From assembly GCA_018062585.1 (NCBI GenBank), contig JAGORY010000007.1, positions 1-21,243 on the forward strand: DNA of 21,243 bases, written 5' to 3'. Shown here one piece after another: positions 8,717-16,302 of this stretch (positions are counted from its first letter, which is position 1; each line of letters begins with the position of its first letter). The position numbers and the translations under genes are program-made. The DNA comes from Candidatus Peribacteraceae bacterium (GTDB lineage: Bacteria > Patescibacteriota > Gracilibacteria > Peribacterales > Peribacteraceae). The notes beneath the pieces are model-generated. The model was given only the letters and a program-made list of their open reading frames with translations, did no database searches and was not told where the DNA came from.

Positions 8717-9595
8717 ATGTCCTCTCCCTCCACCATCATCGGCATCGACCTCGGAGGCACCAAGACCGCCATCGCGCTCTTTGAAAAAGACACGATGAAA
8801 CAGCTCTCGGTGAAAGTTTTCCCTACCGAAGCGAGTCGCGGATTTTCGGCGGTGAAAATGTCGTTGCTGTCGGAGATTGCAGAACGTCGCCGCGACGATA
8901 CTGTGGCTGTAGGACTCGGTGTCCCTGGCTTTATTGATCACATGACCGGAACGATCGTCACGATGCCGAATATTCCCGGAGCCGAAGGCATGGAACTTGC
9001 GGCGTGCATTCACTACGAGACGAGGCTTCCCACCGTTATCGAGAACGATGCTCGCTGTTTCGCTTACGCCGAAGCCTTACTCGGTGCCGGCAAAGGGCAT
9101 GACGTGGTTCTTGGTGTTACGCTCGGCACGGGTGTTGGTGGTGGCATTGTCATCAACCAAAAACTTTTCCACGGAGCACACGGTTACGCCGGTGAGATCG
9201 GCCACATGCTGCTGCAGCCGGGTCAGCCGCCGTATCCGACGAAGGACAAGAGGGGAGAGGTCGAACAGTTTCTTTCGGGTACCGCGATGGGCAAGAGATG
9301 CGAAGCCGCTGAGTCGCCTGAAGATTATCTGGAAGGACAAGTCTGTGGATTCATGCAGCCGCAGGTTTTTCGTGAAGTTGCGTGGCTCGTCGTAAACGCG
9401 GTCCACACCATCGACCCCTCGGTGATCGTCTTCGGCGGTAGCGCCGGCCGCGCTTTGAAACCTCACTTCAAGCATGTCGAGAAAGAACTGGAGCAATGGA
9501 TGCTTCCTGGCATCAAGGCACCACTGCTCGCGGCAAGCGAGATCAAGGATGCGGCTGTGATGGGAGCGGCTCTACTGGCGGGAAGAATTTCATAA
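8717..9595 (+). CDS. ROK-family sugar kinase (probable glucokinase)
   Basis: A 292-residue kinase starting at the ATG at 8717; the 58 extra upstream codons of the frame are translated repeat DNA. It shows the phosphate-binding loop DLGGTKT at 11-17, the substrate segment VIENDARC with catalytic Asp111, the adenosine loop TLGTGVGGG at 135-143, and GYAGEIGHM with His163. The ROK zinc signature (CxCGxxGCxE) that normally follows this His is absent: residues 169-184 read GQPPYPTKDKRGEVEQ, with no cysteine. The likely role is ATP-dependent phosphorylation of the glucose released by the neighbouring GH15 enzyme, feeding glycolysis. Specificity for glucose is inferred from context; N-acetylmannosamine or fructose kinases share the fold. 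Confidence 0.85.
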   Translation: MSSPSTIIGIDLGGTKTAIALFEKDTMKQLSVKVFPTEASRGFSAVKMSLLSEIAERRRDDTVAVGLGVPGFIDHMTGTIVTMPNIPGAEGMELAACIHYETRLPTVIENDARCFAYAEALLGAGKGHDVVLGVTLGTGVGGGIVINQKLFHGAHGYAGEIGHMLLQPGQPPYPTKDKRGEVEQFLSGTAMGKRCEAAESPEDYLEGQVCGFMQPQVFREVAWLVVNAVHTIDPSVIVFGGSAGRALKPHFKHVEKELEQWMLPGIKAPLLAASEIKDAAVMGAALLAGRIS

Positions 9596-9615
9596 AAAAA
9601 TAATAAAAATTTATT

Positions 9616-11241
9616 ATGGTGAACCCAGAAAAACTAACCCCTTCATTGGCTTCAGATATATCAAAGAAATCACCTGTAAATAATGTGTATGGAGCTGAAG
9701 ATGCAATAAAGGAGCAGTCCCGACTTCATAAGCAAGCAGAGGCCATGGAGCGTAATAATGAGAGCAAAATTGATATTCCACAAATTGAACAGGAAATTGC
9801 AAGTTCATCCTCGGGATTTGAAACTCTGCAAAAAGAAAATAAAAAACTAGATTTTGCAAATTGGGAATCAGTATTTCAGTATCAGTCAGTACTGAAGCCA
9901 AAGCTTTCGGATAAGGAAATCGAGAGTTGGTCGCAGTCATATCTATCCAAAAAAGAGTCGGGTCATCTGTGGATGTTGACCGATAATGCTATCGGTGAAA
10001 TCGAAGAATTAACTGTTACCAATCCTGAATTAAAACCGGGAGCCGAAGTGATAGCAATAACGAAAGTATTCCACGACAGAAAGATCATTATTGTTTGTCC
10101 TGAGGTTTTGAGAAAAGATGAAAATTTATTCAAGGAAAAATTTAAATCTCAATTGAAAAAGGAGGGGGTCAAGAGTACGGAAAACATCGAATTTAGGTTT
10201 TCTGATGATCGATTGGATCGATGGTCAAGAGATAATTTTTTGTCGGTATATGATTTTAAAGAAGGAAAAAAAGTATTTTTGCGCTCCGCCAGTGCGAAAG
10301 CAGAATTTAAAGGAAAATTTACCGAAGACATCGTGTCGCAAGATTCTACTCGCAGATCGAAACAAGAAATTGCCCCTTTTTATTTCGAAGGAGGGGATAT
10401 TCGAGCAATCGGGCCGTATCTCTTCGTTGGCGAAGAGACTTTTGAAAAGGCCGCTAAAGATGAACAGTTAAGAAATAAGGAGTTACCAGAACTTATTCCC
10501 ACAGCGGTTGCAGACAATGGGCCTGACATCAATCCTGAACTCAGTGCGCGCAAAAAATCGAAACCTTCAGCTGAAGAATTGCTTGCGCAAAAAAAGCTAA
10601 AAAAAGAATTGGAGCAATCCTTCGGTCGTAAGGTCATAGTCGTGGGAGAAATGGATGAATACGCACAGGCCGTATTTCATCTGGATATGTTTGTGACCTT
10701 TTTACCGAATGCAGATGGAAAACCGACGGTTGTCATAGGCGATATGGAGCAGTCAAAAAATATTCTTAAGAATACCCCTGCGGAGACATTGGACCAAACT
10801 TCTCGGAATGTTTTGAGTTCACAAATTCTTGTGGGTATGGAAACGACTCTCAGTCGTCCTTTTTCCGATATCATCAAGGAATTAGAAAACAACTTTCATT
10901 TAAAGGTTTTACAAAAAAGAATGGATGCTGCAGCTGAGTGGTTTATAAAAAACGGATTTGATGTTGTCCGTATGCCAACTCTTTTCACTTACAACGATCA
11001 AATGCACAGAGCATATAATAATGCTCTTGTTGAGACGTATATGAATGAAAAGGGAACCTTGGAAAGAAAAATATATTTACCGACTTTCGGAGTGAGTCCC
11101 GTTGAAGCGGAGATCGTGAAAAAATATAATGAGCTAGGATACGAAGTAACTCCCGTGCCCGGTCTGGCAAAAGCAGCAACTCTTCGCGGATCATTGAATT
11201 GTCTTACTTCTGAAAGACGTAAACCATTCAAAAGAAATTAA
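9616..11241 (+). CDS. Agmatine deiminase / PAD-like guanidino-group enzyme
   Basis: A 541-residue protein with the full set of catalytic residues of the guanidino-modifying superfamily (agmatine deiminase, bacterial peptidyl-arginine deiminase). These are WSRDN at 203-207 (compare WxRDxGP), FEGGDI at 257-262, HLDMF at 355-359 for the His/Asp pair, YNNALVETY at 468-476, YLPTFG at 487-492, and SLNCLTSE at 526-533 with nucleophile Cys529. The order matches the family, but the protein is about 170 residues longer. It has a polar N-terminal extension (about 1-115) and a charged insert rich in Lys/Glu at about 275-340. There is no signal peptide. The substrate could be a free guanidine or protein arginine. 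The gene is AT-rich with AAA/GAA-biased codons unlike the glucan genes before it, suggesting transfer. No SD; the ATG lies in an AT palindrome (9601-9616). Confidence 0.72.
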   Translation: MVNPEKLTPSLASDISKKSPVNNVYGAEDAIKEQSRLHKQAEAMERNNESKIDIPQIEQEIASSSSGFETLQKENKKLDFANWESVFQYQSVLKPKLSDKEIESWSQSYLSKKESGHLWMLTDNAIGEIEELTVTNPELKPGAEVIAITKVFHDRKIIIVCPEVLRKDENLFKEKFKSQLKKEGVKSTENIEFRFSDDRLDRWSRDNFLSVYDFKEGKKVFLRSASAKAEFKGKFTEDIVSQDSTRRSKQEIAPFYFEGGDIRAIGPYLFVGEETFEKAAKDEQLRNKELPELIPTAVADNGPDINPELSARKKSKPSAEELLAQKKLKKELEQSFGRKVIVVGEMDEYAQAVFHLDMFVTFLPNADGKPTVVIGDMEQSKNILKNTPAETLDQTSRNVLSSQILVGMETTLSRPFSDIIKELENNFHLKVLQKRMDAAAEWFIKNGFDVVRMPTLFTYNDQMHRAYNNALVETYMNEKGTLERKIYLPTFGVSPVEAEIVKKYNELGYEVTPVPGLAKAATLRGSLNCLTSERRKPFKRN

Positions 11242-11257
11242 TATTGATGAAGCTGCG

Positions 11258-11329
11258 CAAGCTGTATTAGGCGGAATGCTCAAGGATGCAGCAGTGATGG
11301 GAGCGGCGCTCCTTGCTAAAACTCTCTAA
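11258..11329 (+). pseudogene. Orphan 3' end of a second ROK kinase gene
   Basis: Read in frame to the TAA at 11327-11329, this stretch encodes ...LKDAAVMGAALLAKTL. Twelve consecutive residues (KDAAVMGAALLA) equal the C-terminus of the intact ROK kinase at 8717-9595. Over 39 aligned bases (9542-9580 against 11279-11317) I count 7 differences; six are synonymous third-position changes. It therefore derives from a once-functional diverged homologue rather than a recent copy. No kinase body precedes it: the deiminase gene ends just upstream in another frame. Confidence 0.7.
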
Positions 11330-11345
11330 AAATCTCTAGAGATTT
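11330..11345 (-). terminator. 16-bp perfect palindrome at hicA end
   Basis: AAATCTCTAGAGATTT is a perfect palindrome overlapping the hicA stop codon. On the minus strand it runs into TTTTT, so a short terminator for the hicBA operon is plausible. The stem is AT-rich and weak. Confidence 0.45.
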
Positions 11346-11569
11346 GACTTGAATTCCTCCAAGTCGATTCCTTGGTCCTCAATAAATTTTGCAATTTGAT
11401 TACGAACGTAAGGGGATTCTAGTGATTTTGGAACAGTCATTGTTTTCTTCTTGTCAAAACTATAGAGCTTATAATGTGAGCCCTTTCCTTTGGTTGAGTC
11501 TATGGTGAAACCATAGCTGTTCAATGCTTTCATTAACCTCCTTCTTGTAATAGGAGGTAAATTAGGCAC
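11336..11569 (-). CDS. hicA: HicA-type mRNA interferase toxin
   Basis: A 77-residue protein of the HicA/YcfA dsRBD-like fold. It has the family opening LPPITRRRLMKALNSYGF and the catalytic-His motif GKGSHYKLY (His32), followed by the short basic C-terminal half (TVPKS...VRNQIAKFIEDQGID). HicA toxins cleave mRNA or tmRNA and are neutralised by HicB. The GTG start at 11569 is preferred because LPPITRRRL matches the family's first helix. An ATG 12 codons later has an AAGGAGG just before it, but that would delete this helix. The gene overlaps the end of the upstream hicB-like frame by 8 nt, a sign of coupled translation. Confidence 0.85.
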   Translation of the reverse strand: MPNLPPITRRRLMKALNSYGFTIDSTKGKGSHYKLYSFDKKKTMTVPKSLESPYVRNQIAKFIEDQGIDLEEFKSNL

Positions 11570-11930
11570 AAGCTAACGTAAAGCTTTCAAGTCGTGGCTT
11601 AGAAACTTCCTTAGTTTTCTTTGTGCTTTCCGGTAATTCCTCAACAGAATATTCAACCATGCTTGCAAATCTTTTTGGTACATCAAAAAAAGTTAATATC
11701 GCATCATGAGCATTTGCAATTGCCTCATCTCGGGTTTTTGCTTCACTGAGAATTCCAGGAAAATCTGGAGAGGTAATAACCATAATTGGCTCCCCTTCAT
11801 CTGTTAGCTCAGGGATAAATTCGATACGAATTTTTCTAGGCAATTTATCCAAAATTTGGGTCTGAACAAATTTTGAACCGCTAAAAGCTTTGATACGGGG
11901 AGACATACGATGGCGGGTAAGTTTTCGCAT
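11562..11930 (-). CDS. hicB: HicB-like antitoxin
   Basis: A 122-residue protein. The degenerate RNase H-like HicB core is visible as PIMVITSPDFPGILSEAKTR followed by DEAIANAHDAILTFF. The usual C-terminal HTH or RHH DNA-binding domain is not obvious: the tail is charged (PESTKKTKEVSKPR). The open frame extends to 11993, but a TATAAT box with a -35 lies inside that extension (11961-11989), so the start at 11930 (MRKLTRHRMSPR) is preferred. It leads a two-gene operon in the antitoxin-first order, the reverse of the common hicA-hicB order. AT-rich like the rest of the island. Confidence 0.75.
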   Translation of the reverse strand: MRKLTRHRMSPRIKAFSGSKFVQTQILDKLPRKIRIEFIPELTDEGEPIMVITSPDFPGILSEAKTRDEAIANAHDAILTFFDVPKRFASMVEYSVEELPESTKKTKEVSKPRLESFTLACA

Positions 11931-11960
11931 GATATTTGTTTTGACGTATTTGACAACACA

Positions 11961-11989
11961 ATTATACACAAAAAGCGGACTTTTTTCCA
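11961..11989 (-). promoter_or_regulatory. hicBA promoter
   Basis: On the minus strand TGGAAA (11984-11989), a 17-nt spacer and a perfect TATAAT (11961-11966) lie about 30 nt before the hicB-like start at 11930. A repeated GTCAAA in the leader (between 11935 and 11955) could be an operator for autoregulation. Confidence 0.65.
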
Positions 11990-11994
11990 TCAAA

Positions 11995-12010
11995 ACATCA
12001 AAAATGATGT
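11995..12010 (-). terminator. Small inverted repeat between membrane gene and hicBA
   Basis: ACATCA-AAAA-TGATGT, a 6-bp perfect inverted repeat. On the minus strand it is followed by TTT and lies just after the stop of the gene at 12037-13536 and just before the hicBA -35. It may be a weak terminator or an operator. Confidence 0.3.
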
Positions 12011-12036
12011 CATGGTAAACCTAGTTTTTGAAGGCT

Positions 12037-13536
12037 CTAGCTCTTCCTCCGGTCATTCATGCCGTGAAGCATGACGTCTTTGACGGTCTCAAATTTGTAC
12101 GAGAGAACGACAAGGAGCAAACCGATCGCGAGAATGGCGACACATCCCCAGACTTTATCGAAGATGCCGCCGAACTCGAAGAACAGTTTGATGATCGAGA
12201 CGAGGAGTAGGACGCAGCCGTACGCGCGGGTGCGAACATTTTTCCTGTAGAGCGAGAGCCAGAGGATCGCGGTCGAGTATGCGAGGAAGATGACCGAGGA
12301 CCATGGGCCCGTGACCTGAATGAAGAGTCCGATGGAGGCGAGGATGACCGCGGCATTGAAGAGTACGTCCGTGAACGTGAGGTTACTCTGCATCTTCTTC
12401 CCGACGAGGTACGAAAGCAGTGTCACATTCGCAAGGATGAGGTACGACACGCCGATGTACTCGTCCATCAGTGGGAAGAGAGACCGTACGGTCTGGATGG
12501 CGACGATGAGGAACACATGCGAGAGGATCGTGTTCACGATGTGGAGCATCGTTTCGTTCTTCTCTTTAGCGCTGAGAACGACGCTCGCAAAGAGCTGGGC
12601 CGCAAAGATTGCGATGACGAGAATAAGGACCAAGTACCGAACGCTTGGAGCTTGCGGCATGAGGAGCCATGCTAGCTGCACGTTGGCAATGAGACCGTTT
12701 GCGACGATGAGCTCCGGTTTCTTTAGGGCACCTGCGGCTACGAGCGTCACTGCCGACAAGGCGACAATGAAGACCGCCGAAGCGATAGGACTCACGATAC
12801 CGCCGACGTAGGAGAGGGAAATGGCCGAGAACCAACCGACGAGGATATACAGAAGCGGCATCCAAGCGGCCGGGTAGCGGGTCATCGTGAAGAGCATGAC
12901 GACCGTGAGTGCGATCTTGGCGTAGAGCCACGTATCAGGGCTGGCAAGTGCTGGCGACCAGCCGTTCAATACTGCGTACTGGTACGTGAGCGAGAGTGCG
13001 AACTGCAGGAGCGCGAACGCCATCATTGACAGAAACGGCGAAATTCCCCCTTTCCTTGTCCGCAACCATTCGGCGCCGCCGAGCAGAAGGAGTCCGCTCA
13101 CGACAGAGGCGATGATCTTATAGAAGAGTTCCCATTCGATATTGAAGAGCAGCGAGAAAACAGACGTGATGATGAGCAGAACGCCCGCAAATCTCAGGAA
13201 CTGGAACGAGAACAGTTTGTGCCAGTCGAAAGGCTGTGCAGGAGTACGGACCGGAGAGGGTACGGACGCAGTATGCACGGATGCTCCGCCGCCTTTGCCG
13301 CTGAAGGGGAATGACTGATAGAACGATTCCAATCCTGGGGATCGAAGACCGAACGATCGAAAGAGTCCGTAGAAGAAACCGAACGAGAACGTCAGCCACG
13401 CGATGCTGGAGAGTGCAGACAGGACGACTTGGGGTCCTTCCGCCGTCACGATGGTGGTGAAGACGGTAAGAATGAATGCAAGGAAAAATTGCGTCGCTAG
13501 ATTCAACGCAAATCGTGATTGGTTCTGATCAGTCAT
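12037..13536 (-). CDS. Polytopic membrane protein (DUF2157/DUF2339-like)
   Basis: About 499 residues from the ATG at 13536 (MTDQNQSRF...). An earlier ATG at 13584 would add a 16-residue basic head with no family look. Two hydrophobic segments at the N-terminus are followed by a Gly/Ser/Pro linker (SGKGGGASVHTASVPSP), then roughly a dozen further TM helices with short loops. The segment FRFAGVLLII...FYKIIASVVSG followed by LLLLGGAEWLRTRKGG resembles the repeated TM pairs of DUF2157/DUF2339 predicted membrane proteins. No transporter or enzyme motif is seen. No SD. It lies downstream of the small two-TM gene on the same strand with a gap of about 90 bp. Function unknown. Confidence 0.75.
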   Translation of the reverse strand: MTDQNQSRFALNLATQFFLAFILTVFTTIVTAEGPQVVLSALSSIAWLTFSFGFFYGLFRSFGLRSPGLESFYQSFPFSGKGGGASVHTASVPSPVRTPAQPFDWHKLFSFQFLRFAGVLLIITSVFSLLFNIEWELFYKIIASVVSGLLLLGGAEWLRTRKGGISPFLSMMAFALLQFALSLTYQYAVLNGWSPALASPDTWLYAKIALTVVMLFTMTRYPAAWMPLLYILVGWFSAISLSYVGGIVSPIASAVFIVALSAVTLVAAGALKKPELIVANGLIANVQLAWLLMPQAPSVRYLVLILVIAIFAAQLFASVVLSAKEKNETMLHIVNTILSHVFLIVAIQTVRSLFPLMDEYIGVSYLILANVTLLSYLVGKKMQSNLTFTDVLFNAAVILASIGLFIQVTGPWSSVIFLAYSTAILWLSLYRKNVRTRAYGCVLLLVSIIKLFFEFGGIFDKVWGCVAILAIGLLLVVLSYKFETVKDVMLHGMNDRRKS

Positions 13537-13626
13537 AGGGTGGGTGAGGAGAAGTACGGATATCCTAGGCCTTTTCCTTCCCATGCGTCTAATTTTTCTC
13601 TCTGTCCCAGCTTCGGAGACGTACGT

Positions 13627-13944
13627 TCAGACGTATCGGCGCGCCAACCTAAAGATGATGAACGACGCGATAACGCCACCGATCATCACGGCGATCCAGA
13701 ATCCGTACGAGCCCATCGCGTTCAGGACTGAGCTCTGACCGTCCATCGCCGCATGCATCGTGTTGAGCGTTGTCGGGAATTCGCGGTTGGCTGAAGGATC
13801 TCCGGCAAGCAGCTGGCCCTGAATGCCTTTCCCGTAATTTTGGGTGTACGTGTTGACGACGAACGCCATGAACGACGCCGCAAACCCGCCCACGACCGAC
13901 ACCGCGATTTCACGGCCGAGGTGATGACTACGTCCGAGGTGCAT
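13627..13944 (-). CDS. Small two-TM membrane protein, unknown
   Basis: A 105-residue protein starting at the ATG at 13944 (MHLGRSHHLGREIAV). The frame is open to 14040, but that part overlaps the end of the SLH gene, and a TATAAT lies 6 nt before the 13944 ATG. Two hydrophobic helices (VVGGFAASFMAFVVN and WIAVMIGGVIASFIIFRLARR) flank a polar central region of about 50 residues. The basic C-terminus after the second helix suggests it faces the cytoplasm. It follows the SLH-protein gene with a 17-bp gap but appears to have its own promoter. I do not recognise the family. Confidence 0.65.
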   Translation of the reverse strand: MHLGRSHHLGREIAVSVVGGFAASFMAFVVNTYTQNYGKGIQGQLLAGDPSANREFPTTLNTMHAAMDGQSSVLNAMGSYGFWIAVMIGGVIASFIIFRLARRYV

Positions 13945-13950
13945 GAGTGG

Positions 13951-13956
13951 ATTATA
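13951..13956 (-). promoter_or_regulatory. -10 box placed for a leaderless transcript
   Basis: A perfect TATAAT on the minus strand ends 6 nt before the ATG at 13944, so the expected transcription start coincides with the start codon. No convincing -35. Confidence 0.6.
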
Positions 13957-13961
13957 CCCCT

Positions 13962-16274
13962 TTAGTTGCGGTACACAGTAGAGGTGACGCTCGTATCCGG
14001 AATATCGACCCAGGGGAAGACCGTCGTCTGGTCGGACCACTGTACTGAGTTTGTCTGCGAGTTCGTGCCGAGGACAGGGAGCGACACCGTGAGGATGGAT
14101 GCACCCTGTCCCACGTGGCCGTTTGTGATGTTGGCGGACAGCAGATAGCTCAGGTATTCACCCTGTCCGATGCGGCTTTGCACCGCACCGCTTTGGATGC
14201 CCGAGCACGTGACATCAAAGTTGCCGGTACTTGCGGCTGCTGCACACGGGAGCTGGGTATCCGGATTGTTTCGGGTCGACAGCTTGAAACTCAGCGGATC
14301 AAGCTGAACGTTTTGCGCAGTGACGCGGAAGGTGAGCGTTTGGATGACGACATCTTCGTACCCCTGTTGCGAGTTGGTGTGGGGAATCGTCGTGATTTTG
14401 AAAGCACCAATCTGGTTGAACCCGACAGGGATAAAGGTTTCGGTCGAAGCCGCATCATTCACGACCGAACCAATACTTGCGAGCGCCGTATCGTTGGTTT
14501 TGCCTGTGATCGTGGCATTTGCGACCGGTGTCCCGACGCCGACGAAAATCTCTCCGTCAGCCGAGCTGTTGCCGTTGTTCTGTATGAGTTCCTGTGTGGA
14601 AGCGACACCTCTCGCCTCAAAAGCGCGGCCGAGCATATCAGTATTCCCAGAGACAGTGAGCGTCATGACTTGTCCGCTCTTGCCACCGATCTGATCACTC
14701 TTCATACGAGCTGCGACAGCGATGACGACTTCTTGGTCGGTCTCAATGATGAACGTCGAGAGGGGCAAGTTGGCACACACGCGGGTCTGCGTCTGATCAG
14801 GGCACTGGCCGCTCGATGCCTGTGCGAACGGCGTCATTGTGCCGGTATTCAGGGTCTGCCCCGGGGTGAGTCTATAGAGGAGGAGCGCATCGACACTCGA
14901 CACGACTCCATCGATGCGGATTGTCTTGATGTCGATCCTCTCACCTTCGGCGCGCAGTCGAAGTCGGAGCAACGTATCGGTCGTCGTCGAGCCAACCAGA
15001 ATGTGACTGCGGACGGGGAGCGTGTCCTGCGTCACGAACAGGTTGCCGCTCTGGGCGATGCTGATGTCCGTGCTGCCCGAGGTGTTGACGCGGATGAAGC
15101 AATTGCCTGCAGAGCAGACGTTATTGGTTTCGATGCCTTCGAGAGCGAGGCCGTCTGCGCTTCCTTGGGCTTCGATGTAATCCGGAAGTGAGGTCGCGAA
15201 TGTGAGGCCGATGATGACCGGACCGTACGTCGAGGCGAGATCTGCTTTCACGACGAATGGTACGATGAGTCCTTCGGGTAGCTCTACGCCGCCACCCGTG
15301 AGCGACTCGAACATGAGACGTCCGGCTTCCACTTTTCCCGATGCCTGTGCTGTCGTTTCGAAGAAACCGTCGCCATCGCGATCCATAAGCAGCATGTAGT
15401 TCTGACCGTACAGGAGCGAACCTGCTGACGCTTCAAAGACGATGCTTGTCAGCTGTGAATCCTGCCGACCCGACACCGCATTGAACTTGAGAAGTGTGAC
15501 GCCCTTCTGGCCTCGTGCGACGGTTGAAAGCGTTCCGGTGGTCTGCTGATCGATCTGCAGAATGGCACGGCGGGTTGGTTCGGGGACGATGATGCAAATG
15601 GAACTGCAACCGTCGGAATCTTGGACGTTACCGTCGTCGCACTGCTCCGGAACTTCCACGACGTCATTGCCACAGACGGGGTTCGCGTCGGGGGAGTTGT
15701 GACTACTCTCGTAATCGATGACGAGCGTGTAGGCGATCTGGGCCATTTCGCCGCGGGTGATCGTACGAGCTGGGTTCGAGAGAAGCGATACCAGAATGCC
15801 GCGGAGACGGGCTTCATTGAGATAGCGTTCGTACCATGCGCCTCCGGTTGCCGGCGGATTGATGCCGTACGTAAGGAGTGCCATTTTGAGCGCTTCATCG
15901 AGCTGCACCGACTGCTCGGGCCGGAAAGAACCGTCCGGATATCCTTGCACGATACCGAGTTCTTCGGCCGCGCACGTCGTTCTCGCGTACCACTGCGGCG
16001 TCTGGACATCGAGGTCCACAAAACACCGGAGATCCGATGGGGTTTTTTCGGGGAAGCGCGCTTCCATGAGGATCTTTAAGAATTCTGCTCGATTGATCTT
16101 CGCGTTCGGTTTGAATGTTCCGTCGACGTAGCCTTCCACGATGCCGCGTTCCGCAAGCCCCGCGATGGCGCTCCCGTAGGAGGATGACGACACATCGGTG
16201 AATGTCGCCGCCACGGCGGGTCCGGCGACGAGGAAAAGAGGGACGACGAGAATGGCGAAAGGGCGGAGTTGCAT
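13962..16274 (-). CDS. SLH-domain surface protein with DUF4215 repeat
   Basis: A 770-residue secreted protein with a signal peptide (MQLRPFAILVVPLFLVAGPAVA, cut about residue 22). Two clear S-layer homology domains follow (FTDVSS...GIVEGYVDGTFKPN at about 24-75, and GIVQGYPDGSFRPEQ within about 84-133) and a third degenerate one (about 146-186, RGEMAQIAYTLV). Next comes one DUF4215 Cys-rich repeat (CGNDVVEVPEQCDDGN...DGC at about 199-227), the same module as in the large surface protein at 111-2996. The remaining 540 residues are Thr/Ser/Gly-rich, probably beta-sandwich domains, with paired cysteines (CSAGNC; CPDQTQTRVC). SLH domains usually anchor to pyruvylated secondary cell-wall polymer, so this is a candidate S-layer or envelope-bound protein. 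It is divergently transcribed from the gene at 16303. Confidence 0.88.
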   Translation of the reverse strand: MQLRPFAILVVPLFLVAGPAVAATFTDVSSSSYGSAIAGLAERGIVEGYVDGTFKPNAKINRAEFLKILMEARFPEKTPSDLRCFVDLDVQTPQWYARTTCAAEELGIVQGYPDGSFRPEQSVQLDEALKMALLTYGINPPATGGAWYERYLNEARLRGILVSLLSNPARTITRGEMAQIAYTLVIDYESSHNSPDANPVCGNDVVEVPEQCDDGNVQDSDGCSSICIIVPEPTRRAILQIDQQTTGTLSTVARGQKGVTLLKFNAVSGRQDSQLTSIVFEASAGSLLYGQNYMLLMDRDGDGFFETTAQASGKVEAGRLMFESLTGGGVELPEGLIVPFVVKADLASTYGPVIIGLTFATSLPDYIEAQGSADGLALEGIETNNVCSAGNCFIRVNTSGSTDISIAQSGNLFVTQDTLPVRSHILVGSTTTDTLLRLRLRAEGERIDIKTIRIDGVVSSVDALLLYRLTPGQTLNTGTMTPFAQASSGQCPDQTQTRVCANLPLSTFIIETDQEVVIAVAARMKSDQIGGKSGQVMTLTVSGNTDMLGRAFEARGVASTQELIQNNGNSSADGEIFVGVGTPVANATITGKTNDTALASIGSVVNDAASTETFIPVGFNQIGAFKITTIPHTNSQQGYEDVVIQTLTFRVTAQNVQLDPLSFKLSTRNNPDTQLPCAAAASTGNFDVTCSGIQSGAVQSRIGQGEYLSYLLSANITNGHVGQGASILTVSLPVLGTNSQTNSVQWSDQTTVFPWVDIPDTSVTSTVYRN

Positions 16275-16281
16275 ATCGGGA

Positions 16282-16294
16282 AGTATAGTATAGT
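16282..16294. promoter_or_regulatory. Overlapping divergent -10 boxes
   Basis: AGTATAGTATAGT reads as TATACT twice on the minus strand (16282-16287 and 16287-16292) and TATAGT twice on the plus strand (16284-16289 and 16289-16294). The minus box ends 7 nt before the SLH-protein ATG; the plus box ends 8 nt before the ATG at 16303. Both transcripts would be leaderless and compete for one site. Confidence 0.6.
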
Positions 16295-16302
16295 GTCTCG
16301 TG

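Noticed and set aside
11140..11330. Frameshift joining the deiminase to the ROK-like tail
   Set aside because: The deiminase already ends soon after its catalytic NC motif as its family does, and the ROK-like piece matches a different fold.
11533..11550. hicA start at an internal ATG preceded by AAGGAGG
   Set aside because: It would remove the first helix conserved in HicA; the AGGAGG encodes two Arg codons of that helix.
14115..15191. 358-residue plus-strand open frame
   Set aside because: It is antisense to the SLH protein and has low-complexity Arg/Asp/Ala composition typical of a shadow frame.
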